A stretch of 64,000 bases of DNA from Marsupella aquatica (Eukaryota; Marchantiophyta), in NCBI GenBank assembly GCA_973895155.1, contig OZ316891.1:21018001-21082000 (forward strand). Direction: 5' to 3'. Both the position numbers and the translations under genes were made by a program. Position 1 is the stretch's first letter. Each line of letters begins with the position of its first letter. Below, in pieces: positions 1 to 11,865 of the stretch. Under the pieces are notes generated by a model that did not search any database, had not been told where the DNA came from, and worked only from the letters and a program-made list of their open reading frames with translations.

Positions 1-889
1 AGAGAATCGTCTTCCCTTCAACGTCAATCCCAGCATGATTATGACTGATGAGATGAAACAACACAGATTTGTGTCGCTAATCGTAGAGGGAGAGTCTGCA
101 GCAGTAGCTGTGTGATGACAAAGTTCTATCGATCAGGTTGACAATTGTGTGAGTCTGGATGATGCAATCGAATCGAAATAATATAGAAACCAATCAACTT
201 GCCACCGATCGTTCAGTGAGGTGTTGGAACTACTAGTGGTACGTCACACACCTACCAGAATGCCAAAGGCCCGTAAACATGGGATGATCTCAACGACTGT
301 ACTTAGAACAGATTATTGAGTTGTGCCTGTCACCCGTTCACGAAACGCAACTACTTGAGTAGTGTACATTCATTGATTTGCAATCCCGGCGATATATGAG
401 CGGGACTTCAAAACGAGTACAGGATGGATGTTGTGTCTTCTTCAAGAGCTACTGTTAGATTACTTACATCTGTTTTTGGCTTTAGACGAGGAATAACACA
501 TTCTCTTTTTGGTTAGTGAGGATGGCTTTACACGAAGTGCGGGCATTTGAGACCTTAGTGAAGTGCCATCTATTGTTCTAAATATAGAATCCAGACCTAG
601 AATCTTTTGAAGTGATATGCAATAAATACTGCGGTAGTCCTTTTTAGATGGTCTAAAATTCTAGATAGAATAAACATTTTCTTCTATAAGTCACGGGAAT
701 CGAATTGAATGGTGTCTGTTGTGCAGGCGGTAGCTGCCGGTAGCTGGTAGGTGCAGGTTAGCTGCGCGTAGAATGAAACTAAATATGTCAAACGTGCCAC
801 TATTAACATTCAGCAGGCTCTATCCTGATGGTAGATGGGTGAGAATGTGGCCAGGGAGGGTGCGGGTTCAAAACTTGCTGGCTTTGTTT
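1..889. other. intergenic, nothing recognised
   Basis: AT-leaning DNA with no ORF of coding character on either strand and no recognisable RNA gene. I see nothing in it that I can name. Confidence 0.5.
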
Positions 890-1220
890 TCCCTTTTAAT
901 TGAGATCCCCCCAAAAGTGGGGTACAGAGATCTCTAGTGACATTAGTAGGTTCTTTTATTCCACTCCAGAGTTTAACACACATCCTCCCCAAAAAGTGGG
1001 GTTCACTAGTACTTAGTGACACTTATCCTCCCCAAAAAGTGGGGTTCACTAGTACTTAGTGACACTTATCCTCCCCAAAAAGTGGGGTTCACTAGTACTT
1101 AGTGACACTTGCAATTTTTTCATTCAAGGAGAGTAACCGGCTGTAGCAGTTTCCGGTCATTGTTCACTCAACTACAAGGCAACATTAATTGTCAAACACG
1201 TGACTTGGTAGAAATGAGTG
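890..1220. repeat. dispersed repeat containing a 43-bp minisatellite
   Basis: Three near-identical 43-bp units start at 982, 1025 and 1068 and end near 1110. Each holds a small CCCC-AAAAA-GGGG hairpin followed by a CACTAGTACTTAGTGACACTT-like stretch. A diverged partial unit lies around 905-945. The flanks (about 940-985 and 1110-1215) resemble the flanks of the 30-bp minisatellite near 30.05 kb, including a shared ACCGGCTG(T/C)AGCAGTTTCC block, so this is probably one copy of a dispersed repeat family. Family identity is unknown. Confidence 0.75.
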
Positions 1221-2545
1221 AATAAACACTCCACATGAGCATTTACTTCGAGCCCCCTAAACTCTAGACAGAACAAGCACGAGCATTTACTTGAGCTGCT
1301 TTACACTACGGATAACAATTTCCCTTGTGAGTAGATTCGGATGTGAATTCCCAGTCACTACTGTAGGAATTTTTGATTTTGAGAGTAAAATTAGTTTACT
1401 TTGAGAAACCTGTCTATCCTACATGGCACTGGTAGGGGGGGGGGATCCTTGGTCCTTGGTCTGTTTTTATGCCAAATTTTGAACCACCTCACTTGGTCGT
1501 ATTTTGGTTGTCCTTTCAGCCTCTTCTGTTTGCATTGACTGCCTTCTTGACCTGGGGTTCTGGACCTTTCATTTCAGTGTTGGAGCCCAACTTTTAGCCC
1601 TTGGACTCGCCCTTGGACTGACCCCTCATTTAATAGCAGTGGAAAAGGAGAGAGAATGTCCAGTTGATCCTACAAAGCCACCCTGAACCTACTAGTCAGG
1701 AGCAGGTCCCAGCTAGGTTCTATGTCAAATTGAATTCAACAAGTGAAAATTTCTGCAAGCTTTTAACAAATTCTCCTTTGCCACCCTACCGATGAGGTGT
1801 AGCTCCGGGTTTGGAAGGTTTGTGTGTTCACTCCCCGCTGCAGCCTGAAATCCACCACCATAAAACCAATGATAAATGAGGTAGCACTATCTGCCCCCGG
1901 GGGTTTGATTCACAATGTGCCTGCACCTACACCTCCTAAATGTTACTCTCTGCATCAAACACCGCCTAAACCCACAACAACATGAGAAAACATCAACAAA
2001 CAACATTGAGAGATTCCAAACTTCATTGAGCACAGGTTTCCTTACAACTGGTGTAAACCTTTCTAAATCCTAAAATTCAAAAACCAAACATATACATAAT
2101 TAATTGTGCCTGGCAAGAAAATCAGCCTCTACTCCTCTTCATCCCCTGGTAGACTACTTTGCTGGCAGTGGGTAAGGGACTATGTTTCCTTACACTACTC
2201 ACTTACTCCAAAGACATGTGGAGGTCTACTTCGTGGTTAGGCACTGGACAATAACTTCGCATGAAATTTTGGATGGAGATCTCAATTGTCAGGAATGAAA
2301 TTTTGTAATCCATGAGATGAAGACAAGGTCCTCGAGATTACTCTTCGTCGTTAATCTCACCCAAAGGGTCCATCAAGCATATACATCGACATTGCAGTAC
2401 AATGTACCTCACTAGCCAAGCAAATAATTGCTAAATGATAGCGAGACCCACCATTTAAGAGTAGTACAACTGTACTATGAAATGTCTCGTTCTGTTCATT
2501 CTGCCCAGCCTCTAATTTCCTTTTCACGAATGTCATGTTCCCAGT
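1221..2545. other. intergenic, nothing recognised
   Basis: No convincing coding sequence. The short ORF at 1504-1686 has no recognisable domain and uses a non-ATG start. A poly-G run lies near 1435-1443. Confidence 0.5.
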
Positions 2546-2800
2546 TCATGCGGCCCGCCTCCCCCAGGTCGGCCCTGCTGCACCCGAAAGAGCCACTGAT
2601 GGTCTCGCTCGGCCCGGCTTGGCGGTTCTGTGCACGGGCCAATCAGCGACAGGCACTGGCTGGCCTCGTGCCGGGGCCACACGCGGACTGTGTAGGACTT
2701 GGCATTTTACACGGCCATTTGCTTGGCGTGGACGATGTTTCGCCCGGCCCCACACGGCCCTCGTGGTGGCCCAGTCTGCCTTGTGTGAACTGTCCATCAT
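2546..2800. other. GC-rich island
   Basis: A sharply GC-rich 255-bp block inside AT-rich DNA, with overlapping ORFs on both strands. That pattern is expected from composition alone because stop codons are rare in GC-rich DNA. No domain is recognisable in any frame. It could be a transposon fragment or the remains of a CpG-rich exon. Confidence 0.4.
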
Positions 2801-3384
2801 GCCATCGTCGTTTCCTAAATAGCTGCGCTTAAAATCTTGCTCACGTTTTTTTTTATAGGTTTGTAGATAGATAGGTCGATGGATGGGATAAACGAGAAAA
2901 TAACTTTAGCTGGGAGAAACTTATGCCCCCAAGGACCTAAACGTTGACAAAATATCTAGATGAACTACTGTAACACAACCCACATACACCAAGCAAACCA
3001 AGGACCCAAAAATATTTTGTCAGTCATCAGGTAAATTATAATAATAATAGTTTATTTATTGCATGACCCAAGATGGCACTATGGGGCCTCTACAATTTGG
3101 TTTACACATATGATAAATAAATGGTGAGAAACATAATGGCGCCAAACCCCAAAGTAAGACCTCCCAAAAGTGATGGGATGGAGAAACACGTGGGCAGTTT
3201 CACTAAATGGGGGAAAAAATTCAGATTCCAGACATGAGAGTGAATTTTTCCAGATGAGACAAAGTGCCAAACGTACATGTTGGCTAGGGATAAGCAAAAG
3301 CAAGCTGAAAAACGCGGGGACCTATCTCCCCGTGAAAGTCCGGAAACAAGCAAACAACGTATCGCCACTATTTAGAATCGGGAA
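2801..3384. other. intergenic, nothing recognised
   Basis: AT-rich DNA with short overlapping ORFs on both strands and no recognisable domain. Confidence 0.45.
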
Positions 3385-4060
3385 CTAAGGTCCCGGAACG
3401 GTATTTACCAGTACAGGACCGGTGATGTATCCCGGCGACCAGAACCGGCGCACCGCGGTCGTGGTAGGTGACCATTCGCAGTTCGGGCGCAGTCCCGTCC
3501 CCAGCCCTCCGTGGGCCCGGGGGTACTCGACTCCCAGTCCAGGGACAGGATGGGTGAAGTGTGTTCCCAGTTCGTCGAACCCGTGTTGCTGTGTTGAGGT
3601 GTTGTGTGGTCTGTACAGGGAGTCGTGTCGAGGTGCCGAGAAAGAATTGTGTGTCGTCGATGAGGAGTTTACCTCATCACCAGAACCCGCCCGCTCTTTC
3701 AGCAGACACATGATCACCGCCTTCGTCGATGATCGTGGTTGTGTAGTTGCGTTGTTGTTGTTGGTGGTGGTGGCAAGAAACGAGAAGTTGCGCAACGCAA
3801 CTACCGGCGCGCATCAATGACACGACCGCGATTGAAGTACCTACCCGTAGGTTTCACACATCCACCGCCGACGGTGGCAGGAGTCGTTGCTGCGCATCAA
3901 GAGTGCGATCAGGTAGAGGTGGAACTCACGGCGAGATTTCGAAAAGAGGAAGAGGAGTAGTCTTATTCGGAGTTGTTGTCGGGTGGGATGCCCTTCTTTG
4001 GAGGAGCGGGCGGAGTCTTGATTTGTACTACGCCTGGCCGTAATGCATCTGCCGGTGCTG
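3385..4060. other. GC-rich block with unassigned ORFs on both strands
   Basis: Opposing ORFs of 132 (+, 3422-3820) and 136 codons (-, 3385-3795) overlap here. Neither carries a recognisable motif, and each is probably a by-product of the GC-rich composition. It might be the 5' end of an untranslated or highly diverged gene. I do not call a CDS. Confidence 0.35.
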
Positions 4061-6504
4061 TTCCTGCCGCCAGGTTTTCAGGTACTTTTAATCTTTCGTG
4101 AGCTGATTAGGCACATTACGCTTGGGTTGTTGCTGATGAGTGGATCACCTCTGTTTATGCCTTTTGCTTTTCTTTTCTTCGAAGGCACTGCAGTAGTTTA
4201 GTTCGTCCTCGCTTTCTTTGTCAAGGAGGTAGGACATGGCAGAGCAGAGGGGGACTTGGTGAGTGCAGGCAGTACTGTACTGCGTGAGAGACCATGTGAG
4301 GGAACGGATAAGCCAAACGAGAGGAGAGAGCAGTCAGAGTCGTACGAGAAAGAATTGAATGTGAGGATTGGATGGATGGAGGGACGGACATTGAAGGGAA
4401 TGCATGAATAAGTGATGTCGTGGGATTGAGCGTGCCACCAGCGGGTGTGTGAAGCTTGAGGTGGTGCTTGAGGGATGTGATGAAGCTTTCTGCCCGCATG
4501 CACAAGAGGTCCAAGGTCAGAGGATTGGATCCTTCGCTCTTCTTGAGATCCGGTGCGAGATTTGAGTTGCGTTGAGGATTTGTCTCGTTACTTTGTCGTT
4601 CGTTCTCTCCTGGTCCTAGACGGAGTGAGGGAGCGAGAGACGGATTGGGAGCGAGAGACGGATTGATTGTTTTTGAAGATTCGACAAGTGGGGAGGTGAA
4701 TTCAGATCATTGTTGTAGACCTTGTGGACAGTTCTTTTTCCATATTTGTGTCAATATTGAGGGTGGGACTAAATTAGAGGATTGGACGTGACTAAAAACC
4801 AAGTCCTGTCCCGAGTCTCATCCCATTTTGGCGATATTGCTTGTTATCCTTTCTTGTTGAAGTCTCCGAGGCAGACTCGAGACGAGCTGACCTCTCCATG
4901 CCATGGCTCCAGTACCTCGATCCCCTTTTGTCGGTAATGCTGGTGATTCTTTCTTGTCGAAGGCTCAAAGTCAGGGTCTGAAAAACTGGACCTCACAGTG
5001 CAATGTCAGTCCTGGGCCCCTCACACCTGAGCTCAAACCTTTAATATCATTGTCTTATATCTTCCATGGTCTTGGATTCATTCGTTCCCTCATCTCAACT
5101 TGGGAGGCATGTAGCTTTCGTGCTTCATCAATCTTGCATGAACGATATGGCTGGCGGAGCAAAAGGAAGGATCTCATTGTGTATTGCTCTGTTTGAATTC
5201 TGTTTGGTATCAAGCACGCTCTGCTCTGTTTGAATTCTTAGGTCTTGCGCGCAACATCCCTAATTCCAGGCGCTTTCCAGTCCTGTTTGGTATCAAGCAC
5301 GCTCTTTCTTTGTTTCACTGTGGTCCGTTGAACGTTTTGATCCCTGGGGACAGAAAACAATGCATTCCCTCCTCTTCTTTTATCCTTTCCCCATTGTCTC
5401 TCTGACTTGGAGGTTTTTTGTATGGTGCTCTCCTCCTGGCCCTTTGAATATCTTCGGACTTCTAGTCCGTTTAAAAATTTTGTCAATGAGGGCGCTGCGA
5501 TAAAACAGTTGCCCTTAAAAATCATCTGCGTAACTCTGGTTCGGTTCTGTTTTCTCTTCAAGCCCTTTGGCCCCGTGGACTTGTAATATATGTCAATTCC
5601 CTCTTTCTATTCCCAGGACATATGTGATACCGTTTCCTTGATCGGAATGAGTCGAGACCCTGAATAATGATTATACACAGTATGTCTGAACTCTTCCGAC
5701 ATGCGCTCTTTCCCCTATATTAAATTGTAGCGTATCTTCCGTCTCTCCTTTCCGTACGGTCTGTTACACCTTTTTACTCCACGTCTTTTATTCCTGAAAA
5801 ACACGCACCGGATAAAAGTAAGTCATTGGACAGAAGGAGACTGACTGTGCGTTCCCGTGGGATGCGTCCCCGGGAGGTAATTCCGGTTGCATTCTTATGT
5901 TGTTTTGGCCAGCTAAATTCAAGCTGGATGATGTAAGATGTTGTATGATCGCATCAATGCGGCTTTGCTCTATATCATGTCTTGTGGACGGAATAATTCG
6001 TTGGCTGTAGCTTTGTTTGAATTCGTTAGATGTTTTATTAGACCGTTTCTTGGGCCAGTTTTTGTAATCCCAATGGCCGAGCCATCCAAAAGGAAGAATG
6101 TGCGCTTTTCTGTTAGGTGTGAGTTCCTAGCGTGTCTGTGGTGTCTCCGTTGGTGCAATCTCCTCTCTATTCCTCTTGGAGTTGCTGCACCGCATTGTGT
6201 CTGTCTGTGACATTCAAGCGTCGACGACCGCCATAGATGGCGAGATGATAGTGTCCCTCTATTGGTTTGGTTTCGTTTCGAAAGTTTGTTAGTTTATCAC
6301 TATATCTAATATTTGCTTCTAAGTTAAATAGGGAGATTATCCCACCACTGTGCATGTGTTTTTCTCCAGTATGTGTTTTCCTCCATCTCGAGGCCTTTCA
6401 ATCGCCATACTCGTGGTCCAAGGATCATCAATTTTGCCTTCGATTTTTGGACACGAGCCTTTGATGTTGGTACTTATCGGCCGGAGAATGTTGATCTTAC
6501 AATT
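4061..6504 (+). other. upstream region of the MATE gene, probable 5' leader and promoter zone
   Basis: No recognisable coding sequence. A motif reading CTGTTTGGTATCAAGCACG occurs twice, near 5201 and 5284. The MATE reading frame becomes open at about 6328, after a TAA at 6325-6327, so the transcription start is probably in this interval. I cannot place a TATA box with confidence. The 97-codon ORF at 4903 has an ATG in a good context but resembles nothing I know. Confidence 0.4.
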
Positions 6505-9500
6505 ATGCACCTGTACTCCCTCCGAAAAGGCATTCCGAACTGCTTTGCTAACACCGTGTTCACCGGTTGGTTTCGTGCTGCAGGGTGTTGGACTGGAAGC
6601 GAAGGTGCAGGAAAGATAGTAGCTCAAGCTGCTTTTACAACGAGCTGTCTGCAGTCTAGAATTTCTATAGGGGTCCCTAGACTTAGTGCAAGCAGCTCTT
6701 CGTCCACGTTTACGGTTACGTACAGTTTGGGGAGCAGTGATCTAGTATTGTTCAGCAATCTAATTTGTAGTCGTAGGCAAGAACAAAATCATCACAGAAA
6801 CAATCTCGATAAGAAGGCGAGGCGTTACAGTGGTGGCGAGCAGCGGGGGTATGTTAGGTCGTGGAAGAACAAGATAAACGGCTTAACTCCAGAGCAAACT
6901 GGAAAGAATCACCAGACGTATCCAACAGTGATGATGTCTGGTCGTTCAGAAAAGCTCTCCATCGCGGAGAGGATGAAACGAAATCCGCTCCTTGGGTTCT
7001 TCGAGGGTGCAAGGTAACCTCTAAGCTCTCTTTATTGTGCATGAATATCAAAAACTTTATCCAGCCACCTGAGTCGGGCTGATGAAGTGTACGAGATTTG
7101 TTCATGCCATGATATATTTGAATCTCCTGGATTATTTGGAGGTTCTCTGAGTAAACGTCTACTACGTCTGTTAAAGTCGGTAAAATTTTGCCTGCAGTTC
7201 ATATTGGGGGCTCGTTTTTAAGTTCCGGAGATCCACCAAGTAAAATATATGATGCCAAACGTGTCTGTTCGTTCAGGTTTAGCGTTTACCAGTAAGAGTA
7301 CCTTTCGGTAGGGAATATGCTTTCAAGGTTCTGCAAGCGAAGTTTCTTCGCACCGTAGGAAGTTGTGCACCTTAGCAATGGTCTGAATGAGTCTTAAGAT
7401 GAGTGAAGTGCTGAACTCCGAAGCTTTCGCACGATCAGCTAGTTGATGTCCTCCTAGTAGGGTGGATCATCTGCTGACTCGTGGTTGCCCTGCTGAATAT
7501 CCACCAGTGATGCGTTTTCGAGTAACAATAACCCACCCACGAGTGAGAGCCTTGAAAAGGAGCTTGGGCGGCTGGTTTTTCCGGCTCTTGTGGGCGAGGC
7601 TGTTGGTTCAGTGGTACAGCTTTCGGAGACAGCTATCATAGGAATTTTGATAGGTACTTTTAAAAATGGATGGACTAAATAACCAAGAGGATGGTTTGGT
7701 AAGCCTCCTTCCTGGTTAAGAAGTGTTCTACGTTTTTGACATTTTTTTTGGGTTCATTTATGTTCTGCCAGCAATGCGTTAAGGGCAGATGAGCTTGGTA
7801 TGGAGATTGCTGTCATAGCTTTGCCTGCTCTACTAGCTCTTGCGGCGGACCCTCTTGCCTCGTTGGTGGACACCGGATTCATCGGACAAATAGGTATTGG
7901 CAGGCTTATCGGTACATCGGCAGGATCTAGAGCTGTTTGCTGCAGTGCGATTCCAGGGTTGGCTGTGATGAGATTGTAAACACTAGATTATGGTTTGTGT
8001 GGGTGGCAGTAGATTCTGGACCTCCCTCAATAGCAGTTAATGATAACTTTGGATCATTGGATGTGCTTTCGCTTGTCGAGCGATTCTTTGAACTATTGAT
8101 AGTATTGCCTTGTGAGTGAAAAGCACGTAAATCTCTGAATTGGTTTGTTTGTTTCTTCTTTTGTCCACTATTGTCAGGTCCCGTGGAACTGGCGGCAGTC
8201 GGAGTCTCGATATCAGTTTTCAATCTTGTTTCAAAGATGTTCAATTTGCCGTTATTGAACGTCACCACGTCTTTTGTTGCCGAAGAAGAGGCATCTGCAA
8301 AAGATGCACAATCGTCAATACTGGAACCAATGATCGACAGGTCATCTTCTCCCGAAGGTACGATACCCTGCTGGAAGTCGTGTACAGTAGTCCCGTGGTC
8401 AACATTTGTTTGTTGGCGAGCTTTCCTATTCCCAATCTATTTGAGGACTTCCCAACAATCTGGAATTTGTGCTACAGACGATGCAAGGGAAGAGCTATTG
8501 CAGTCTATGGACGTCTATACACCAAGAAATACCAAGCCTCTCCTGCCAGCAGTTTCATCAGCACTCGTCCTCGGAACCGCGCTTGGTGTGTTGGAGGCAG
8601 CAGTCATGGCATTCGGAGCAGGTCCTATATTGACTGTCATGGGTGTAGGAGTGGTGAGTAGCCATTTAGTCTTACAATTCAAAGCTTTTTATATTTCGTT
8701 CGACTGATATATGATTGGCAAGTGTACTCTGCAGTCTCATTGCTGTTAGAGAGCGGGGGTGCTCTGATTTCGCACGGTTGGAGCTGAAACTGGAGAATTG
8801 GACTCGGTTAGGGTAGAACCATTTCTGGCCTTCAATTTGTCTAACCTTCTTTTGAATTCTAATGTTTATTTCTGTATTCTCTTATTACAGACGTCACCGA
8901 TGCGGTTGCCAGCCATTCAGTATTTAGCTTTGCGAGCCATTGGGGCACCAGCAGTAGTCATTGCGCTGGCAGTACAAGGCGTTTTCCGTGGTTTCAAAGA
9001 TACAAAAACTCCTCTCTATGCAACAGGTAAGTCATTGGGTTGGCATTCGTTGGGCGTTTTATTTCCACTAAGTGTTTTTGATAACCCACCGGCATTAGCT
9101 CTGCAGTTAGGTAGAGATAAATTTAGAAGGTAGAAATCTGGATATCGATCGGATTCGAGCTTGTTTCTCAGCAGTTCTTTTGTCAACGTGCAGTGCTTGG
9201 TAACGTTGTCAACATTGTGCTGGACCCCCTCCTCATGTTCTCATTGAAGTTTGGTGTTAGCGGTGCGGCTGTTGCAACTGTCATCTCTCAGTGAGTGGCA
9301 CTCAAACCTGCTTGTTTCCTGTCTGTAATCTAATTAGTGTTTAGTGACATTTTCGCATTTCTCTCTCGGCCTCTGAAGGGAGTAGTTTTGAGCAAATTGA
9401 AGACAGAAAGGGAGAAGATGCTGGAAACTTGTGATCAGATCTTTAATCGGAGATTTACCTTGACTAAGAAGATTTTGAATTAGTACTAGTCAAACCGAGC

Positions 9501-11865
9501 ATTTATCTGACCAACTTTTCATGTTTGCAGGTATGTAATTGCCATCGTGCTATTGTGGATTTTAAACGAGCGTGTGACTTTACTGCCACCGCGACTTGGT
9601 GATTTACGGTTTGACAAGTTTTTGAAGTCAGGTAAGAATTACCTCCGTCTGTACGTTAATTTATTTTTCGTAGTCACCTCGTGTATGCCTGTCAAATATG
9701 TGACAAACGGATCTAGTCAAGCCCTGAATGCTGTGTGATCTCTCTTTTGCTTCCTCACAAATGTCGTGGGACGAATCCTGAAGTAGCAACTATTGAGCTA
9801 AAACTCCACGGCGATGCCATAGTGGCGTATAACCTCTTGAGGGCTTGTTGAGTAGCTAGAGGCAGATCCTTAATAGTAAGCAATGTCTGTGTTAAGGTGA
9901 CCAGTCAGCTTGGCATGCAATGCTCATTAGTTTCAAGAGTCTTATTTGTCGTTGGTGGGATCGTCATCGCATTTACACTCGTGGGTAGATGAGCTTTGAC
10001 GTATGCGAGTCATCTCTGAGCATTAGCGACCGAAGCACGTCATAAATGAGAGTTAAGTGGTGGTTTGACACTCGTGCGCATGTTTCCTGTTCAAGGCGGT
10101 CTTCTCCTGGGCCGCACGCTTGCATTGATTTTTTCTATGACCTTGGCAACTTCAATGGCTGCTCGTCAAGGACCAATTCCAATGGCCGCACACCAAGTCT
10201 GCATGCAAGTTTGGCTGGCGGCGTCATTACTCTCAGATTCCTTAGCTCTCGCAGGACAGGTACGCAATCTTTTGTATGGGCAACGTTATATAGTTCGTAT
10301 CTATTGAATATTGCACAGGCTTGAAATCTGCTGCCTCTCCTGAGATGAATTCGTAGCCTCCTTTCCTGTTTCTCCCGTAGAGGCGACCCGACAGTATTGA
10401 TGCTTCTCTTTCAATAGAAACTGCATGAGAGACCGAGGGCGTGATAACCGAAGCTTCACGGCTGATTGGAAATTGCCTGAAGTTTTCTATGTTGTTGAGA
10501 TTGATTATGTTTTCAACTAAGTTATTTGTTTTTGCCTTTTCGTTAGGCTATCATTGCCAGTGCGTATGCAAAGGGCGATTACAGAATGGTGAAAGAGGCA
10601 TCTTTTCGGGTCCTTCAGGTCAGGTTCTAATTTGAACAGAACTTCGAAAGTGTTTTTCCTTTTGGATTTATTGAAGGATCGATGTTGTGATCTTGTGACT
10701 TGGTTTGTGATTGTAAGGCAAGTTTTGTTGGATTTCTAAAATGTGGTTTTATGCTACAATTAGATTGGGTTGGCCATGGGCTTGATAATGGCGGTTGTAC
10801 TCGGTGCCGGTGCGGGGTGGTTCACCCACCTATTTACTAAAGATGTAGGAGTGCTAGAAGCAATGGCGCTTATCATACCGGTGAGAAATCGGTTATCTCA
10901 AAATGAACTTGTGATTCACTTTCCCGCTTAGTTAGATCCGCTCAACCAGATAATATTTGGTTTTTAGTACAGTAGTGATAGTTAGACGACAGATGAACTG
11001 ACCTCGAGATCATGGGATGTCTCGTTGCAGTTTGTAGTGGTTACCCAGCCGATAAATTCGCTAGCCTTTGTTTTCGATGGTATCCACTATGGAGTGTCAG
11101 ATTTCGGATACGCTGCTGTTTCGATGGTAAGTGGTCGGTCTTTCTTGCCGGTGAAAGACCTCCTTACATGGTGGGAACGAACATAGATTGACATAGCATG
11201 ACAGCATGTTGCAGGATTATTTCGTCCAACGTAAATCGCTCTTTTGCTGAAATTCTTCGTTTGACATGAGAAATGGAGTTGAGCATGAACATCCTCGTAC
11301 TGTTTGTTGACGCTTCTGGATGAAAAATCTAGCAACTCAGGATTATAGTTAGGTGAATGATGGTGGGCTATGGTCATGTTTGTCCAAGCTGGTACAGTAC
11401 TGACAGGTGCCATTTCCCTGCAGATGGTAATAGCTATACCCTCATGCATTGTTTTGCTGTTAGCTGGTCCAATGTACGCGCTTCCTGGGGTCTGGATTGG
11501 CTTGACAGTCATAATGACTCTACGCATGTTTGCTGGGTTTTTGAGGTAAGATATTATCGAACAATTCGTACTCATGTGTTTTACGAATGTTTAGAAGCAC
11601 GAGTAAAATTTATGGATGCGTTCCGACTATCCTCGAACTGTTCAGTCTGAGGTGGAACGGTTTCTTTTTCACAAGGTTGTGCTTTTCCTTGTCATTGCTA
11701 AGTCAACCCCAAGTCGTTTTTTCCAACACCATATTGGATATGAGTTGTAAACTAGCAAATGCCTTTTTCAAATACAGGATTGGTTCATGCACTGGTCCGT
11801 GGAAGTTCTTCCTTCGAGACAGTGACGAGAGATTGCAAGATCTTGAAGAAAATCCCTTAATATGA
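6505..11865 (+). CDS. DTX44: plastid-type MATE efflux transporter, DTX44-like, 13 exons
   Basis: Multidrug and toxic compound extrusion (MATE) family antiporter of about 12 membrane helices. Exons read 6505-7013, 7772-7893 (or the alternative 7508-7653), 8178-8357, 8478-8653, 8891-9026, 9194-9290, 9531-9631, 10096-10259, 10547-10618, 10764-10880, 11031-11126, 11424-11545 and 11778-11865. Every junction is GT-AG and in phase, and the total of 1980 nt gives 659 residues. Exon 1 encodes about 170 Ser- and Arg-rich residues, consistent with a plastid transit peptide. TM1 follows with an ALPALLALAADP stretch and LVDT (Asp203). Later exons hold ELAAVGVSISVFNLVSK, FRGFKDT, a SGAA-AT block and FDGIHYGVSDFGYAA, which match my memory of Arabidopsis DTX44. 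The start is uncertain: the frame is open from 6328, but 6505 is its first ATG. Substrate is unknown. An envelope location is inferred from the N-terminus. Confidence 0.9.
7508..7653 (+). other. alternative TM1 exon (2a) of the MATE gene
   Basis: A 146-nt open segment lies between AG at 7506-7507 and GT at 7654-7655. It starts in phase 2 and ends in phase 1, exactly like exon 2b. Its translation contains KELGRLVFPALVGEAV and LSETAIIG, which align without gaps, from PAL to the IG, with PALLALAADPLASLVDTGFIG in exon 2b. Both exons also begin with an ATGCGTT block two bases after the acceptor. Using 2a gives a 667-residue protein with Glu210 where 2b has Asp203. Splicing both exons together, or neither, breaks the frame. 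It could instead be an unused relic. No transcript evidence is available here. Confidence 0.65.
7772..7893 (+). other. canonical TM1 exon (2b) of the MATE gene
   Basis: 122 nt between acceptor AG 7770-7771 and donor GT 7894-7895. It encodes ADELGMEIAVIALPA followed by DPLASLVDTGFIG, the form closest to DTX44 proteins. Asp203 sits in the VDT motif, where bacterial MATE proteins such as NorM have the TM1 aspartate implicated in cation coupling (family knowledge). It begins in phase 2 and ends in phase 1. Confidence 0.85.
8358..8477 (+). other. 120-nt frame-neutral intron in the MATE gene
   Basis: GT at 8358-8359 and AG at 8476-8477 define an intron of exactly 40 codons with no stop in the reading frame. 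Removing it joins a SSSPE stretch to DDAREELL in a loop after TM2. Retention would add 40 residues without frameshift. Splicing is favoured because the retained peptide is unlike the rest of the protein and lacks MATE character. Confidence 0.6.
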
